Assembly: GCF_000005825.2 (NCBI RefSeq)
Contig: NC_013791.2
Span: 2,976,001 to 3,040,000 of the forward strand
DNA: 64,000 bases
Reading direction: 5' to 3'
Origin: Alkalihalophilus pseudofirmus OF4
GTDB taxonomy: Bacteria > Bacillota > Bacilli > Bacillales > Bacillaceae_D
The number at the start of each line of letters is the position of its first letter. Position 1 is the first letter of the stretch. Positions 1 to 8,767 of this stretch are shown here, piece after piece. Made by a program: the position numbers and the translations under genes. The notes under the pieces were generated by a model. It searched no databases. It had not been told where the DNA came from and was given only the letters and a program-made list of their open reading frames with translations.

Positions 1-44
1 TCCATTGCCGTCTTCATTAGCCCTTGAATAGGATGATCAGACAT
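1..44 (-). CDS. ytfJ: GerW/YtfJ-family spore protein, N-terminal fragment
   Basis: Only the first 14 codons lie in the window and the gene continues off the left edge. They read MSDHPIQGLMKTAM, the typical start of YtfJ/GerW, a protein needed in B. subtilis for spore germination through the SleB lytic enzyme. A strong Shine-Dalgarno (AAAGGAGG) precedes the ATG at 44. It lies 34 bp downstream of ytfI on the same strand, as in B. subtilis. The assignment rests on this short match plus synteny. Confidence 0.8.
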   Translation of the reverse strand, partial: MSDHPIQGLMKTAM

Positions 45-78
45 AACCTTTTCCTCCTTTAAATACCTGCATTCTTTC

Positions 79-747
79 TTACATTGTTTCTGTAGCTTTT
101 TGGTCTTGATCATGATTCCTCTTTGGTCTTCGCTTCCAATGTTTTATGATCGAAAGACCTACAAAAATAGCATGCCCTATCCCAAACATAAACATGCAAG
201 AAAAATAGGTATGTGAAACAACGGCTTGATAATGAGGTGTCACAGACATTTTAGGCATCCTATGCATTTTCACATGGTTCCCGATTAGGCCTGCCATCAT
301 GCCTTTCATTGACCATAGCATACCAGCAGCAGGTCCTGTTAAAGCAGCATCTCCGACCCCAACATCCGAGTACCAATCAAATTTATACACATGGACATGC
401 CTTAGAAACCTGCGAATAATCCGATTTAAGCCGACTACATGCCTAATCCAACGTTCCGCTAAATGAATATCGTGAATAATCGTCTCAAGCGTTATTTTCT
501 TATCTTTTTCGCTTTCTGACCCAGCGATATTTTCTTTTTCCTCTACGATGATTGCTGGTGATTCTTCATTTATTTTTATCAGAGGTGCTTCAAATGTATA
601 TACACGCATCCACCAAATTGTTACAGCGGCCATTAGCAAGTCATCATCTTTCGTATGTTTATAAGTGAGTTCTATTTTTATTTTTGTAAGTAACAGGATG
701 AGTAATAAGACAATAACTACAGCAAGAATGATTAAAAACCAAGTCAT
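79..747 (-). CDS. ytfI: DUF2953 membrane-anchored protein YtfI
   Basis: A 222-aa protein of unknown biochemical function, usually found just upstream of ytfJ in sporulating bacilli. An N-terminal transmembrane segment (residues about 3-20, rich in I, L and V) is followed by a short basic stretch. A second hydrophobic segment lies near residues 180-202, and the C-terminus is basic. The body matches the YtfI/DUF2953 pattern (KIELTYKHTKDDD, then WYSDVGVGDAALTGPAAG). It starts at ATG 747 after AAGGGAG. Probably cotranscribed with ytfJ, which suggests a spore-related role, but no activity can be read from the sequence. Confidence 0.85.
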   Translation of the reverse strand: MTWFLIILAVVIVLLLILLLTKIKIELTYKHTKDDDLLMAAVTIWWMRVYTFEAPLIKINEESPAIIVEEKENIAGSESEKDKKITLETIIHDIHLAERWIRHVVGLNRIIRRFLRHVHVYKFDWYSDVGVGDAALTGPAAGMLWSMKGMMAGLIGNHVKMHRMPKMSVTPHYQAVVSHTYFSCMFMFGIGHAIFVGLSIIKHWKRRPKRNHDQDQKATETM

Positions 748-805
748 GTTAAACTCCCTTTAAGACAGCGTTGATTATTCTAGGATATCCCTGCCAAAAA
801 AAAAT

Positions 806-833
806 AAACCTGTGCGTCTTGACACACAGGTTT
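806..833 (-). terminator. Rho-independent terminator after yteJ
   Basis: AAACCTGTG (806-814) pairs with CACAGGTTT (825-833). On the minus strand the stem is followed by a run of T, so it ends the sppA-yteJ transcript before ytfI. Confidence 0.8.
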
Positions 834-841
834 ACCCACTT

Positions 842-1417
842 TTATCTTTTTTCATAAATCACATAGGAATCAGCAATCATATCATGCAAGCCTTGCTTAG
901 TAGACGTAAAAGCAACCGTTATATAAAGAATATAGAGGAGAGCAAAAGACTGGTGTAACACTCGTCCTACTCCTTCTCTAAATATGACCTCTCTCCACGA
1001 AAGCAAGTCTCCTTCTTTTGAAACGACTCGCAGACCAAATACCATCTTGCCTATAGTCGCACCATAAAACTTAGTCATCAGGGCGAAGTAGGCGAAGAAG
1101 AATAAGGCTGATACAACTAAGTCAAAAAATCCGTACATTCCACCCAATGCGTAACGAAGATCCGTTAGATTTAAGATCGGACCAATAAGCAGCCAACGTA
1201 AACTTAGCAGCATAAGAGCATCAAGGCTAAACGCCCAGAATCTCATCCAAAAACCAGCATAGTGCCGCTCATTCGCGTAATAGGTTTCACGTTCTATCTC
1301 TTCCTGACGGTTAAGTCCTTCACTTGGTTGAAGCGAGCGCTCCTGTCTCTTTTTTCTTTGCTGGAGTATACGGCTCCTTCTTGGGCGAGACCCGCGGTTT
1401 ATCATTCCTTGCTCCAA
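842..1417 (-). CDS. yteJ: RDD-family membrane protein YteJ
   Basis: A 191-aa protein. A highly basic N-terminal tail (RGSRPRRSRILQQRKKR) is followed by an RDD domain: residues about 55-80 contain GFWMRFWAFSLDALML with the characteristic R and D, followed by further membrane segments and GKMVFGLRVV. RDD proteins are small integral membrane proteins; some are linked to ion exchange, and the role of YteJ is unknown. The start is TTG at 1417, placed 6 bp after GGAGGG. It sits 12 bp downstream of sppA, so the two are probably one operon. In B. subtilis YteJ (SppI) inhibits SppA, which fits this pairing. Confidence 0.85.
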   Translation of the reverse strand: MEQGMINRGSRPRRSRILQQRKKRQERSLQPSEGLNRQEEIERETYYANERHYAGFWMRFWAFSLDALMLLSLRWLLIGPILNLTDLRYALGGMYGFFDLVVSALFFFAYFALMTKFYGATIGKMVFGLRVVSKEGDLLSWREVIFREGVGRVLHQSFALLYILYITVAFTSTKQGLHDMIADSYVIYEKR

Positions 1418-1429
1418 AATGATCCCTCC

Positions 1430-2425
1430 CTATTCAGTGTAAAGATACTTTAATGTCGGTGCACGGCGCTCTGTAATTAATTGTTCAATACTTGCCAGTT
1501 CATTATTCGAAGATAACATTTTAGCCGCTGTCATTGAAAATAAACTGTACAGACCCGTATCAGCCTCATATTTAATTACACTATAATTTGCACCTAAGTC
1601 TTCACGCATCATGGCAATCGTATCATCAAGACTTCCAAGCTCATCAACTAAATCTATTTCTAAAGCCTGGTTTCCTGTATAGATTCGCCCGTCTGCTAAT
1701 TGTCTTACTTCACTTTCAGACATGTTGCGTCCTTCAGAGATAATACGTACAAACTCATCATAAGACTCATCAATTAATGATTGTAAAATTGCACGGTCGC
1801 CTTCTGTCATCTCACGCGTCGCTGACATGATATCTTTGTATTCTCCGCTTTTAATCGTGTTGAATTTAATACCGTAATTCTCAGCCAGTTCAGCAATATT
1901 AATAGACTCCATAATAACGCCTAAGGAACCCGTAATCGTCTGTGGACTAGCTACAATCTTATCAGCCGGTGCTGCTATGTAATACCCACCAGAAGCTGCC
2001 ATACTGCCCATTGAGATATAGACAGGCTTATTATACTCTTCTTGAACTTCTACGATCTTTTCATGAATTTCTGCACTTTCAACTACCCCGCCGCCTGGTG
2101 TATTCACTCGAATAATTACCCCTTGCACAGAGGAATCCTTCGCAGCATGCTCAATTTGAGAAAGAAAAGCTTGGTGCCTGTAGCCTTGTGCATCAAAAAT
2201 ACTAACAGCATCTCCTGTATCTTGAATCACTCCATTTAATTCAAGCACAACAATAGAGTTTCCAAAATCGTCTCCTTGTTCAATCACTCTCTCAGCCCAG
2301 CCATGTTCACTTCCAAACATTCGGTCTAAATCTGCCCCTGCTTGTGAAGTGGCCACATTAACTCCTACAGCAGCTACAACCAACATAAGAGCTGCAATTA
2401 AAGCCAGCCAGCGTTTGCGACTCAT
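1430..2425 (-). CDS. sppA: Signal peptide peptidase SppA
   Basis: A 331-aa membrane-bound serine protease that degrades cleaved signal peptides. It has one N-terminal transmembrane anchor (residues 6-22) and a ClpP-like S49 peptidase domain. The Ser/Lys dyad can be placed by motif at Ser145 (MAASGGYY) and Lys197 (SGEYKDI), matching short Gram-positive SppA. Length is normal for the short form. The start ATG at 2425 follows GGGGTGGG. It is followed by yteJ, whose B. subtilis product inhibits SppA. Confidence 0.95.
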   Translation of the reverse strand: MSRKRWLALIAALMLVVAAVGVNVATSQAGADLDRMFGSEHGWAERVIEQGDDFGNSIVVLELNGVIQDTGDAVSIFDAQGYRHQAFLSQIEHAAKDSSVQGVIIRVNTPGGGVVESAEIHEKIVEVQEEYNKPVYISMGSMAASGGYYIAAPADKIVASPQTITGSLGVIMESINIAELAENYGIKFNTIKSGEYKDIMSATREMTEGDRAILQSLIDESYDEFVRIISEGRNMSESEVRQLADGRIYTGNQALEIDLVDELGSLDDTIAMMREDLGANYSVIKYEADTGLYSLFSMTAAKMLSSNNELASIEQLITERRAPTLKYLYTE

Positions 2426-2591
2426 GATCCCACCCCTTCTTTTTGTATCACGTTTTGTTTCCGATTACGTAAACGATAATAATTTTTGATTCTTTTCCTG
2501 AACAAAGGTTATGATAACATAGAATCCTGTCAAATTTCACTTGAAGTGGAACTATTCACCTGATTTAATTCCTCTAGAAAGGATGATTCTG

Positions 2592-3389
2592 ATGATTTCA
2601 CGTAAAAACCTATACTTCTTCTTTAAACAAACGCCAGAAATGCAAGACATCGTAACACCACTTAAAAACTTAGCTGAGGTACATGGCTTTCATTTAGTTC
2701 ATTCTATTAAAGAAGCAAATATTGTTGTAAGTGTAGGCGGTGACAATGCGTTCTTGCAAGCATTAAGAAAAACCGGCTTTAGAGAAGACTGTCTTTATAT
2801 CGGAGTAAATACAGACCAACTAGGCTTCTACACTGATTTTACAATCAATGACCAGGAACGCATGATTCAAGCGATGAAAAATGAAGAGCTTGAGGTACGC
2901 CGCTACCCTGTATTAGAAGTATCGGTCAATAACGAGAAACCTATTTTTTGTTTGAATGAATGTTCTATCCGCTCAAATGTGATTAAGACCTTTGTTATTG
3001 ATGTTGTCATTGATGATTTTGCTTTTGAAACATTTAGAGGAGATGGCATGATTGTTTCCACACCAACAGGCAGCACCGCCTATAATAAATCCGTTAGAGG
3101 CGCTGTTATAGACCCTACTTTGCCATCTATGCAAGTAAGTGAGCTAGCTTCTTTAAATAATAATCAATACCGTACTCTTGGCAGTCCGTTTGTCCTCGGT
3201 CCAGATCGTACGTTGCTTTTAAAAGTGGTCCAAGACGGAAACGACCACCCAATCATCGGTGCAGATAATGAAGCGTTAAGTCTGCGCCATGCTAAAAACA
3301 TCCGTATTAAGTTAGCAGACCGACAAATAAAAGTGTTAAAACTTAAAACAAACTCGTTCTGGCAAAAGGTACAGCGAAATTTTTTATAA
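2592..3389 (+). CDS. nadK2: NAD kinase (NadK2/YtdI type)
   Basis: A 265-aa enzyme that phosphorylates NAD to NADP. It aligns well with B. subtilis YtdI along its length: CLNECSIRS (NE motif), FRGDGMIVSTPTGSTAYNKS and TLGSPFVL are all present. The GGDG motif reads GGDN near residue 54, an unusual last position. I place the start at ATG 2592 because AAAGG lies 9 bp upstream; the frame is open from a TTG at 2541, but those codons do not resemble the family. It is transcribed away from sppA. Confidence 0.93.
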   Translation: MISRKNLYFFFKQTPEMQDIVTPLKNLAEVHGFHLVHSIKEANIVVSVGGDNAFLQALRKTGFREDCLYIGVNTDQLGFYTDFTINDQERMIQAMKNEELEVRRYPVLEVSVNNEKPIFCLNECSIRSNVIKTFVIDVVIDDFAFETFRGDGMIVSTPTGSTAYNKSVRGAVIDPTLPSMQVSELASLNNNQYRTLGSPFVLGPDRTLLLKVVQDGNDHPIIGADNEALSLRHAKNIRIKLADRQIKVLKLKTNSFWQKVQRNFL

Positions 3390-3634
3390 GAAAAGAATAA
3401 CGATGAGCTTGATAGTCCAAGGTTATTCCCACTGAAGTAGATGTTGATCTCCGCTGCAGCGAAGTATAGTTCAGGAGCGGCAAGTACGCTCCCCCCCATG
3501 GTTTAGGTACTTGAGTCTTTAAACAAGCTTTGCACCCTAACTACACCGCCCTACTTAGTAATTACACAGTGCAATTACCCAGCAAATGAACGAAATAAAA
3601 ACGCCTGTATGAACCATACTCAGCATAAACCGAT
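3390..3634 (+). other. Intergenic region with no gene seen
   Basis: No convincing coding frame. A small hairpin GGAGCG...CGCTCC lies at 3474-3492 in a more GC-rich patch (about 3440-3560). The patch could be part of an untranslated structured RNA, but I recognise no family. Confidence 0.4.
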
Positions 3635-3669
3635 AAAGACGACTTATTTACTACAAATAAGTCGTCTTT
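3635..3669. terminator. Bidirectional terminator between nadK2 and ytcJ
   Basis: A perfect 15-bp inverted repeat: AAAGACGACTTATTT (3635-3649) and AAATAAGTCGTCTTT (3655-3669) with a 5-nt loop. It lies between two convergent genes and can serve both. Confidence 0.85.
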
Positions 3670-3672
3670 TAC

Positions 3673-5268
3673 CTATTTATTCTTTTGATACATGATAGAG
3701 TCATCAACTACCGTCATAAGGACTTCTGCATGTAATAGATGATCAGGGTCTCCTTCAAAAACATTGTGATTTAAAACAGTAAAATCAGCAGCATAACCTG
3801 GTGCAATCAAGCCACGCTCACTCTCTTTTTCAATCGCACTAGCACTGCCTGTTGTAAATAACTTTACAGCTTCAAACATCGATAGCTTTTGATCAGGTAA
3901 ATACCCTTCATGCGTTTCGCCTGGTTTCTTTCTCGTTACCGCTGCATGGATGCCTAATAGCGGATCCACGGGTTCAATAGGAGCATCCGATCCTCCCGCA
4001 CAATGAAGACCTTCTTCAATTAATGTTTTCCAAGCAAAGGAATAAGGCAGACGCTCTTCACCAAGCCGCTCCATAACCCAAGGGAAATCCGCAGCCACAA
4101 AACGTGGTTGAATATCAAGAACTACGCGCAAATTCTTCAACCGCTCAATTAAATCTTGATTGATGACTTGTACATGGATTAATCGATCACGCCCATTTGT
4201 ACAAGGATACTTTTCAATCGCATCAATTGCTAAGCGCAGAGCTTCATCTCCGATTGTGTGAATAGCAACAGGCATGTCTTCATCACGTGCTCGTTTTACT
4301 AAGTTTTCAAGCTCGCTCTGTTGATGCATTGCCACTCCGCTTGTTCTTGGGTCATCCGTATAAGGTGCGCTAAGAAGAGCCGTTCTTCCGCCTAGTGCTC
4401 CATCGGCAAAGATCTTCATGGGTCCCAGTTCAATATAAGGAGTTACTTCACCCTTACTGTAACCTGATTCTTTCATCTCATCTATAGCTTCATGATGGAC
4501 AAGCAAATGTGCTCTAAATTTACAATCTACTCCATTGATCACTTCATTGAATGCATCAAATGTCTGTTTAAAGCCGCCGTAATAATTCAAATCCTCCGTA
4601 TGTCCTCCAACTAAACCTAAGCGGAGCATATCCTGTACTGCTGTTTGAAGTGCTCGTTTTACATAAGCTTTATCAACAGGAGGAATGACCGATTTAACTA
4701 ACTCAGTCGCCGCATCAAGCAAATAGCCAGTCGGCATTCCATCTGCATCACGAACAATCACCCCTCCTTCAGGATCAGGGGTGTCTTTTGTAATTCCAGC
4801 CAGTTCTAACGCCTTAGAATTTACTAAAGCTGCGTGCCTGCATATGCGCGTTAAGTACATTGGATGAGATGTTGTTATTTCATCTAATTCCATCCGGTGA
4901 AAAATCTTTCGATCTATAAAGTTATTCTCATTCCACCCTTCTGCAAATACCCATTCACCAGGCGGTGTGTCTTTTACTTTTTTTATCAGTTGATGAACCA
5001 TTTCACTCGCTTGAGTGGTTTCTGATAAGTCGAGACGGATTAACCGTTCACCATGACCTACCATATGCAGGTGACTGTCTACTAAACCTGGATAAACGTA
5101 TGCTCCTTCTATATCAACCTTCTTGGTGATGCGTTCTGAATATGCTGATGAAAGATCCTCTGCGCTGCCATGATCAATGATCTGTCCTTCTTCCACATAT
5201 ACAGCATCCGTTGTTTCACCCTCTTTTCTCATTGTAAAAAACGTCCCATTCCACCAAAGAGTCCCCAC
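3673..5268 (-). CDS. ytcJ: YtcJ-type metal-dependent amidohydrolase
   Basis: A 531-aa amidohydrolase-3 family protein with a TIM-barrel metal site. DSHLHMVGHG (about 62-71) supplies the HxH metal ligands. MPVAIHTIGDEALRLAI carries a further conserved His, and GGSDAPIEPVDPLLGI is the typical C-terminal metal/active-site segment. Members hydrolyse C-N bonds in small amides, but the YtcJ substrate is not known. The start is GTG at 5268 after GGAGGG. The gene stands in its syntenic position beside ytcI. Confidence 0.88.
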   Translation of the reverse strand: MGTLWWNGTFFTMRKEGETTDAVYVEEGQIIDHGSAEDLSSAYSERITKKVDIEGAYVYPGLVDSHLHMVGHGERLIRLDLSETTQASEMVHQLIKKVKDTPPGEWVFAEGWNENNFIDRKIFHRMELDEITTSHPMYLTRICRHAALVNSKALELAGITKDTPDPEGGVIVRDADGMPTGYLLDAATELVKSVIPPVDKAYVKRALQTAVQDMLRLGLVGGHTEDLNYYGGFKQTFDAFNEVINGVDCKFRAHLLVHHEAIDEMKESGYSKGEVTPYIELGPMKIFADGALGGRTALLSAPYTDDPRTSGVAMHQQSELENLVKRARDEDMPVAIHTIGDEALRLAIDAIEKYPCTNGRDRLIHVQVINQDLIERLKNLRVVLDIQPRFVAADFPWVMERLGEERLPYSFAWKTLIEEGLHCAGGSDAPIEPVDPLLGIHAAVTRKKPGETHEGYLPDQKLSMFEAVKLFTTGSASAIEKESERGLIAPGYAADFTVLNHNVFEGDPDHLLHAEVLMTVVDDSIMYQKNK

Positions 5269-5357
5269 TGTTTTCCCTCCTGAAGTTGTAACATCATGTC
5301 ATTTTTATTCTATCGTGACAGAAAACATAGCAAGATGCAATCTAGAGCAAAAAGAAA

Positions 5358-5385
5358 AAGCATGGCTGCTATTTAAGCCATACTT
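5358..5385 (-). terminator. Terminator downstream of mbcS
   Basis: AAGCATGGCT (5358-5367) pairs with AGCCATACTT (5376-5385). On the minus strand the stem runs into TTTTTC, just after the mbcS stop codon. Confidence 0.65.
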
Positions 5386-5444
5386 CCTCTTCTTTATCCT
5401 GTACGAGCGCTCGCTCACCAAAGAATAAAGGATATTATATCTTT

Positions 5445-7037
5445 TTAAGCTTCTGCATATTTCGCTGTTTCTTGCTGACGAAGCTCAATACGTCTAATCT
5501 TCCCTGATGTCGTCTTTGGAAGCTCGTTTACAAACTCAATTTTTCTTGGGTATTTATATGGTGCTGTCATCACTTTCACATGCTCTTGCAATTCAGCTAC
5601 AAGTTGATCATCAGCTACTGCCTTTTCATCTCTTAATACGATAAATGCTTTTACAACATTACCTCTAATCTCATCAGGAGAAGCTACAACAGCACACTCT
5701 TTCACAGCTGGGTGCTTTGTAAGGGCATCTTCTACTTCAAAAGGTCCTATTGTATATCCAGAGCTGATAATGATATCATCACTGCGCCCTTCAAACCAGA
5801 AGTATCCATCTTCATCTAATTTAGCTTGGTCTCCTGTAATATAGTAGTCTCCTCTATACGCCATCGCTGTACGTTCAGGATCTTTATAGTATTCACGGAA
5901 CAATGCAGGGGCACTCTTGTGCACAGCTATATCGCCAACTTCACCTGGCTGAACCGGAACACCACTCTCATCCACAATCGCTACCTCATTACCAGGTGTC
6001 GGCTTGCCCATAGAACCAGGCTTAATTTCCATCCCTTGAAGTGTACCAATGAGTAAGGTATTTTCTGTTTGTCCGTATCCATCACGAACATTTACATTGA
6101 ATGCTTTTTTAAAGGTTTCAATAACTTGACGGTTAAGAGGCTCACCAGCAGAAACTGTACTTCTAAGCTCTGGTAATTTATAACTTTCAATTGATTCAAC
6201 TTTAGCCATTAGGCGATATTCAGTTGGTGTACAGCATAATACATTAATTTTCTCATCTTCTAGACGTTGAAGGTACTCGTTAGGGTCAAAGCGGCCATGG
6301 TAGACATATGCTGTCGCGCCTACTCCAATCGTTGATAAGAAAGGACTCCAAATCCATTTCTGCCAGCCAGGAGCTGCTGTTGCCCAAACTTTATCTCCTT
6401 CTTGAACATCAAGCCACATTTTTGAAGCGACTTGCAGGTGAGCATAAGCCCATCCGTGTGTATGTACAACTGCTTTTGGATTTCCTGTTGTACCAGATGT
6501 GTAAGGAAGGAAAGCAAGCTCGTCTCTTTTTGTTTCTGCACCTTCGTAGTAATCGCTTTCATTTTCAGCTGCAGCAACTAGATCTACCCATCCTTCTAAT
6601 GTTTGTCCAACGATTAGTTTAGCGTGAAGTGTAGGAGTAGAATCCCCGAGAGACTGAATTTCATCTGTAAATCCAGTGTAAGCAATAACAGCTTTTGCTT
6701 CTGCATGATTAATACGATAAGCTAAATCTTTTGCTCGAAGCATTTCAGAACAAGGAATAATGACAAGCCCTGCTTTTAAACATGCTAAGTATGAAAAATA
6801 AGCTTCAGGAACCCTTGGTAGAATAAGAAGGACCTTATCTCCTTGCTTTAATCCTTGGCTTAATAGAGCATTCGCAAAGCGGTTTGTTTGAGCTACTAAT
6901 TCAGGGTAAGAAATGATGCGGCGGTTATTCTTATCATCTGACCAATCAATAGCAATTCGTTCTGTGTCTTTTGCATAACGTTCTACTTCATGAGATAAAT
7001 TGTAAATCTCTGGTGCGATAAGTTGTTCTCTTTCCAT
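5445..7037 (-). CDS. mbcS: Acyl-CoA synthetase (MbcS/YtcI type)
   Basis: A 530-aa AMP-forming acyl-CoA synthetase of the ANL superfamily. TSGTTGNPKAVVHTHGWAY is the P-loop-like AMP-binding motif (about 182-200). YGQTENT, the ITGD segment (GDYYITGDQAKLDEDGY) and the C-terminal catalytic Lys in LPKTTSGKIRR are all present. The B. subtilis orthologue (YtcI) acts on branched medium-chain acids such as 2-methylbutyrate, so a role in activating short branched acids is likely. I choose ATG 7037 because GGAGG lies 6 bp upstream. Confidence 0.9.
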   Translation of the reverse strand: MEREQLIAPEIYNLSHEVERYAKDTERIAIDWSDDKNNRRIISYPELVAQTNRFANALLSQGLKQGDKVLLILPRVPEAYFSYLACLKAGLVIIPCSEMLRAKDLAYRINHAEAKAVIAYTGFTDEIQSLGDSTPTLHAKLIVGQTLEGWVDLVAAAENESDYYEGAETKRDELAFLPYTSGTTGNPKAVVHTHGWAYAHLQVASKMWLDVQEGDKVWATAAPGWQKWIWSPFLSTIGVGATAYVYHGRFDPNEYLQRLEDEKINVLCCTPTEYRLMAKVESIESYKLPELRSTVSAGEPLNRQVIETFKKAFNVNVRDGYGQTENTLLIGTLQGMEIKPGSMGKPTPGNEVAIVDESGVPVQPGEVGDIAVHKSAPALFREYYKDPERTAMAYRGDYYITGDQAKLDEDGYFWFEGRSDDIIISSGYTIGPFEVEDALTKHPAVKECAVVASPDEIRGNVVKAFIVLRDEKAVADDQLVAELQEHVKVMTAPYKYPRKIEFVNELPKTTSGKIRRIELRQQETAKYAEA

Positions 7038-7182
7038 AATCATCCTCCTCAATTATACATAAACCTTTATACATACACCTTGCTTCATTACAGGACTATT
7101 TTTTTCGATGTCCTCCTCCACATTATACAGAAAAAAATGATTTTTTTGAATATTATTTTCATAAAGATTGTGAACAAATAAA

Positions 7183-7207
7183 AAGAGAGCGGATGATCCG
7201 CCCTCTT
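7183..7207 (-). terminator. Terminator downstream of sspA
   Basis: AAGAGAGCGGA and TCCGCCCTCTT form an 11-bp stem with one G-U pair on the minus strand and a 3-nt loop. It is followed on that strand by TTTTATTTG. Confidence 0.75.
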
Positions 7208-7224
7208 AAGCCATTCATATAATA

Positions 7225-7428
7225 TTAGTATTGTTGTCCGCCGAATTGTTGTTCAGCCATTTGAACTAGACGCTTAGTGATTTCACCACCTACAGATCCG
7301 TTAGCGCGAGCTGTAGCATCAGGTCCTAATTGTACACCAAACTCAGAAGCGATTTCATATTTCATTTGATCAAGTGCTTGTTGTACGCCAGGTACTACAA
7401 GTTGATTTGAGCTGTTGTTGTTAGCCAT
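7225..7428 (-). CDS. sspA: Alpha/beta-type small acid-soluble spore protein
   Basis: A 67-aa DNA-binding spore protein that coats and protects spore DNA. It carries the conserved motifs [20 protein letters not shown], with the GPR protease site (E-F/I-A type) region at [10 protein letters not shown], and [10 protein letters not shown]. The start is ATG 7428 after GAAGGAGGTG. It is flanked by a terminator and a sigma-G-like promoter, so it is a single-gene unit expressed in the forespore. Confidence 0.95.
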   Translation of the reverse strand: MANNNSSNQLVVPGVQQALDQMKYEIASEFGVQLGPDATARANGSVGGEITKRLVQMAEQQFGGQQY

Positions 7429-7452
7429 GTGTCTCACCTCCTTCTGTACTTA

Positions 7453-7482
7453 TAGAATGAGTCACATGGCTGTTTAACATGC
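7453..7482 (-). promoter_or_regulatory. Sigma-G-type promoter of sspA (predicted)
   Basis: On the minus strand GCATG (7478-7482) is spaced 18 nt from CATTCTA (7453-7459). This is close to the forespore sigma-G consensus (GNATR, CATNNTA) and lies about 25-55 bp upstream of the sspA start, as expected for an SASP gene. Confidence 0.6.
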
Positions 7483-7555
7483 ACAATATTTTATGGTAAT
7501 TAATGAGAGAAATAGAAGCACGCTTCTTTGCTTTTATTTAACCGAAAAAGTCTGG

Positions 7556-8767
7556 CTAAAATAAGTCTTCCATGTCTTTTTCAGCTTTGCTTACGCTTGT
7601 GATTTGGACCGATTCCGTTCGTTCCACAGCATCATTTACGTATTTATCGAACTCTAAATACTTCTCAAACTTGTTCGCATGCTCTCTTTTTGGACGAGTC
7701 TTTGAGTCAGAAGGCAAGAAGATTGTACAGCAGTCTTCAAAAGGAAGAATAGACGTTTCAAATGTATCAATCTTCTTGGCAATATCAATAACTTCCAATT
7801 TATCCATTGTTATTAAAGGACGGATGATAGGTAAATTTGTTACTTCGTTAATTGTATTCATGCTGTGAAGAGTTTGGCTTGCAACCTGTCCTAAACTTTC
7901 ACCAGATGCAATCGCTAATATATCTCGCTCACGTGCAATTCGTTCACTAATACGAAGCATCATTCGTCTCATAAGCGTCATTTGATAATTACTTGGCGCT
8001 TCTTTATGAAGGTATTGTTGGATTTCAGTAAACGGTACTAAATGAAGACGGATGCTTGAACCATACTTCGTTAACGTTTGAGCTAAATCTTTCACTTTTT
8101 GCAGTGCTCTTTCATTTGTATATGGAGGGCTGTGAAAATGAACGGCTTCAATACGAGCCCCTCTTTTCATTGTCAAATAACCAGCAACCGGGCTGTCAAT
8201 TCCACCTGAGAGCATTAAGAGAACTTTTCCACCAGTACCAACAGGCAGGCCTCCAGCTCCCGGATACTGTCCAAAGGTTAGGTACGTTGCTGTCTCTCGT
8301 ACTTCCACTCGAATATCTAAATCTGGATTGTGAACGTCTACTGAAATATCTTCTGATTGACTAAGTACATAACCGCCGATCATTTGATTTAATTGCTGAG
8401 AATCGATAGGAAACGGCTTATACGCACGTTTTGACGTGATTTTAAATGTTTTAATTCCTTCTGCCGCCTGCTGTTCCTTTAAAATTCCAAGTGCAGCCTT
8501 CTTCATTTCATCCACGTCATTTTCTACTTTTAACGCTAAGCTAAATGAGTGGATCCCGAAGATATTAGATAGCTTTTCCATGACAGGCTCATGATTCTCA
8601 CCGTTTAATTCGATCACGATTCTTCCATACGTGCGTTTAAATGTAAGATTTGATAATCCTTTTAATGTGAATTTCATATTCTGGAGTAACTGCTTTTCAA
8701 AAAAAGATCGATTCTTTCCCTTTAAGGCAAGTTCACCAAAACGAATTAAAATATGATTGTATTCCAT
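7556..8767 (-). CDS. thiI: tRNA 4-thiouridine synthase ThiI
   Basis: A 403-aa enzyme that inserts sulfur at U8 of tRNA. It has an N-terminal ferredoxin-like/THUMP region (about 1-165) and a PP-loop adenylation domain with [14 protein letters not shown] (about 184-197). There is no C-terminal rhodanese domain, which is the usual Bacillus form; the conserved PFEDCCTIF cysteines are present. It directly abuts nifZ (start at 8767, nifZ stop at 8768), so the two are translationally linked, as in B. subtilis where NifZ supplies the sulfur. Confidence 0.95.
   Translation of the reverse strand: MEYNHILIRFGELALKGKNRSFFEKQLLQNMKFTLKGLSNLTFKRTYGRIVIELNGENHEPVMEKLSNIFGIHSFSLALKVENDVDEMKKAALGILKEQQAAEGIKTFKITSKRAYKPFPIDSQQLNQMIGGYVLSQSEDISVDVHNPDLDIRVEVRETATYLTFGQYPGAGGLPVGTGGKVLLMLSGGIDSPVAGYLTMKRGARIEAVHFHSPPYTNERALQKVKDLAQTLTKYGSSIRLHLVPFTEIQQYLHKEAPSNYQMTLMRRMMLRISERIARERDILAIASGESLGQVASQTLHSMNTINEVTNLPIIRPLITMDKLEVIDIAKKIDTFETSILPFEDCCTIFLPSDSKTRPKREHANKFEKYLEFDKYVNDAVERTESVQITSVSKAEKDMEDLF

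Noticed and set aside
3164-3499. Leftward 111-codon frame under the nadK2 end
   Set aside because: It is antisense to a well conserved NAD kinase and has no family resemblance or ribosome site.
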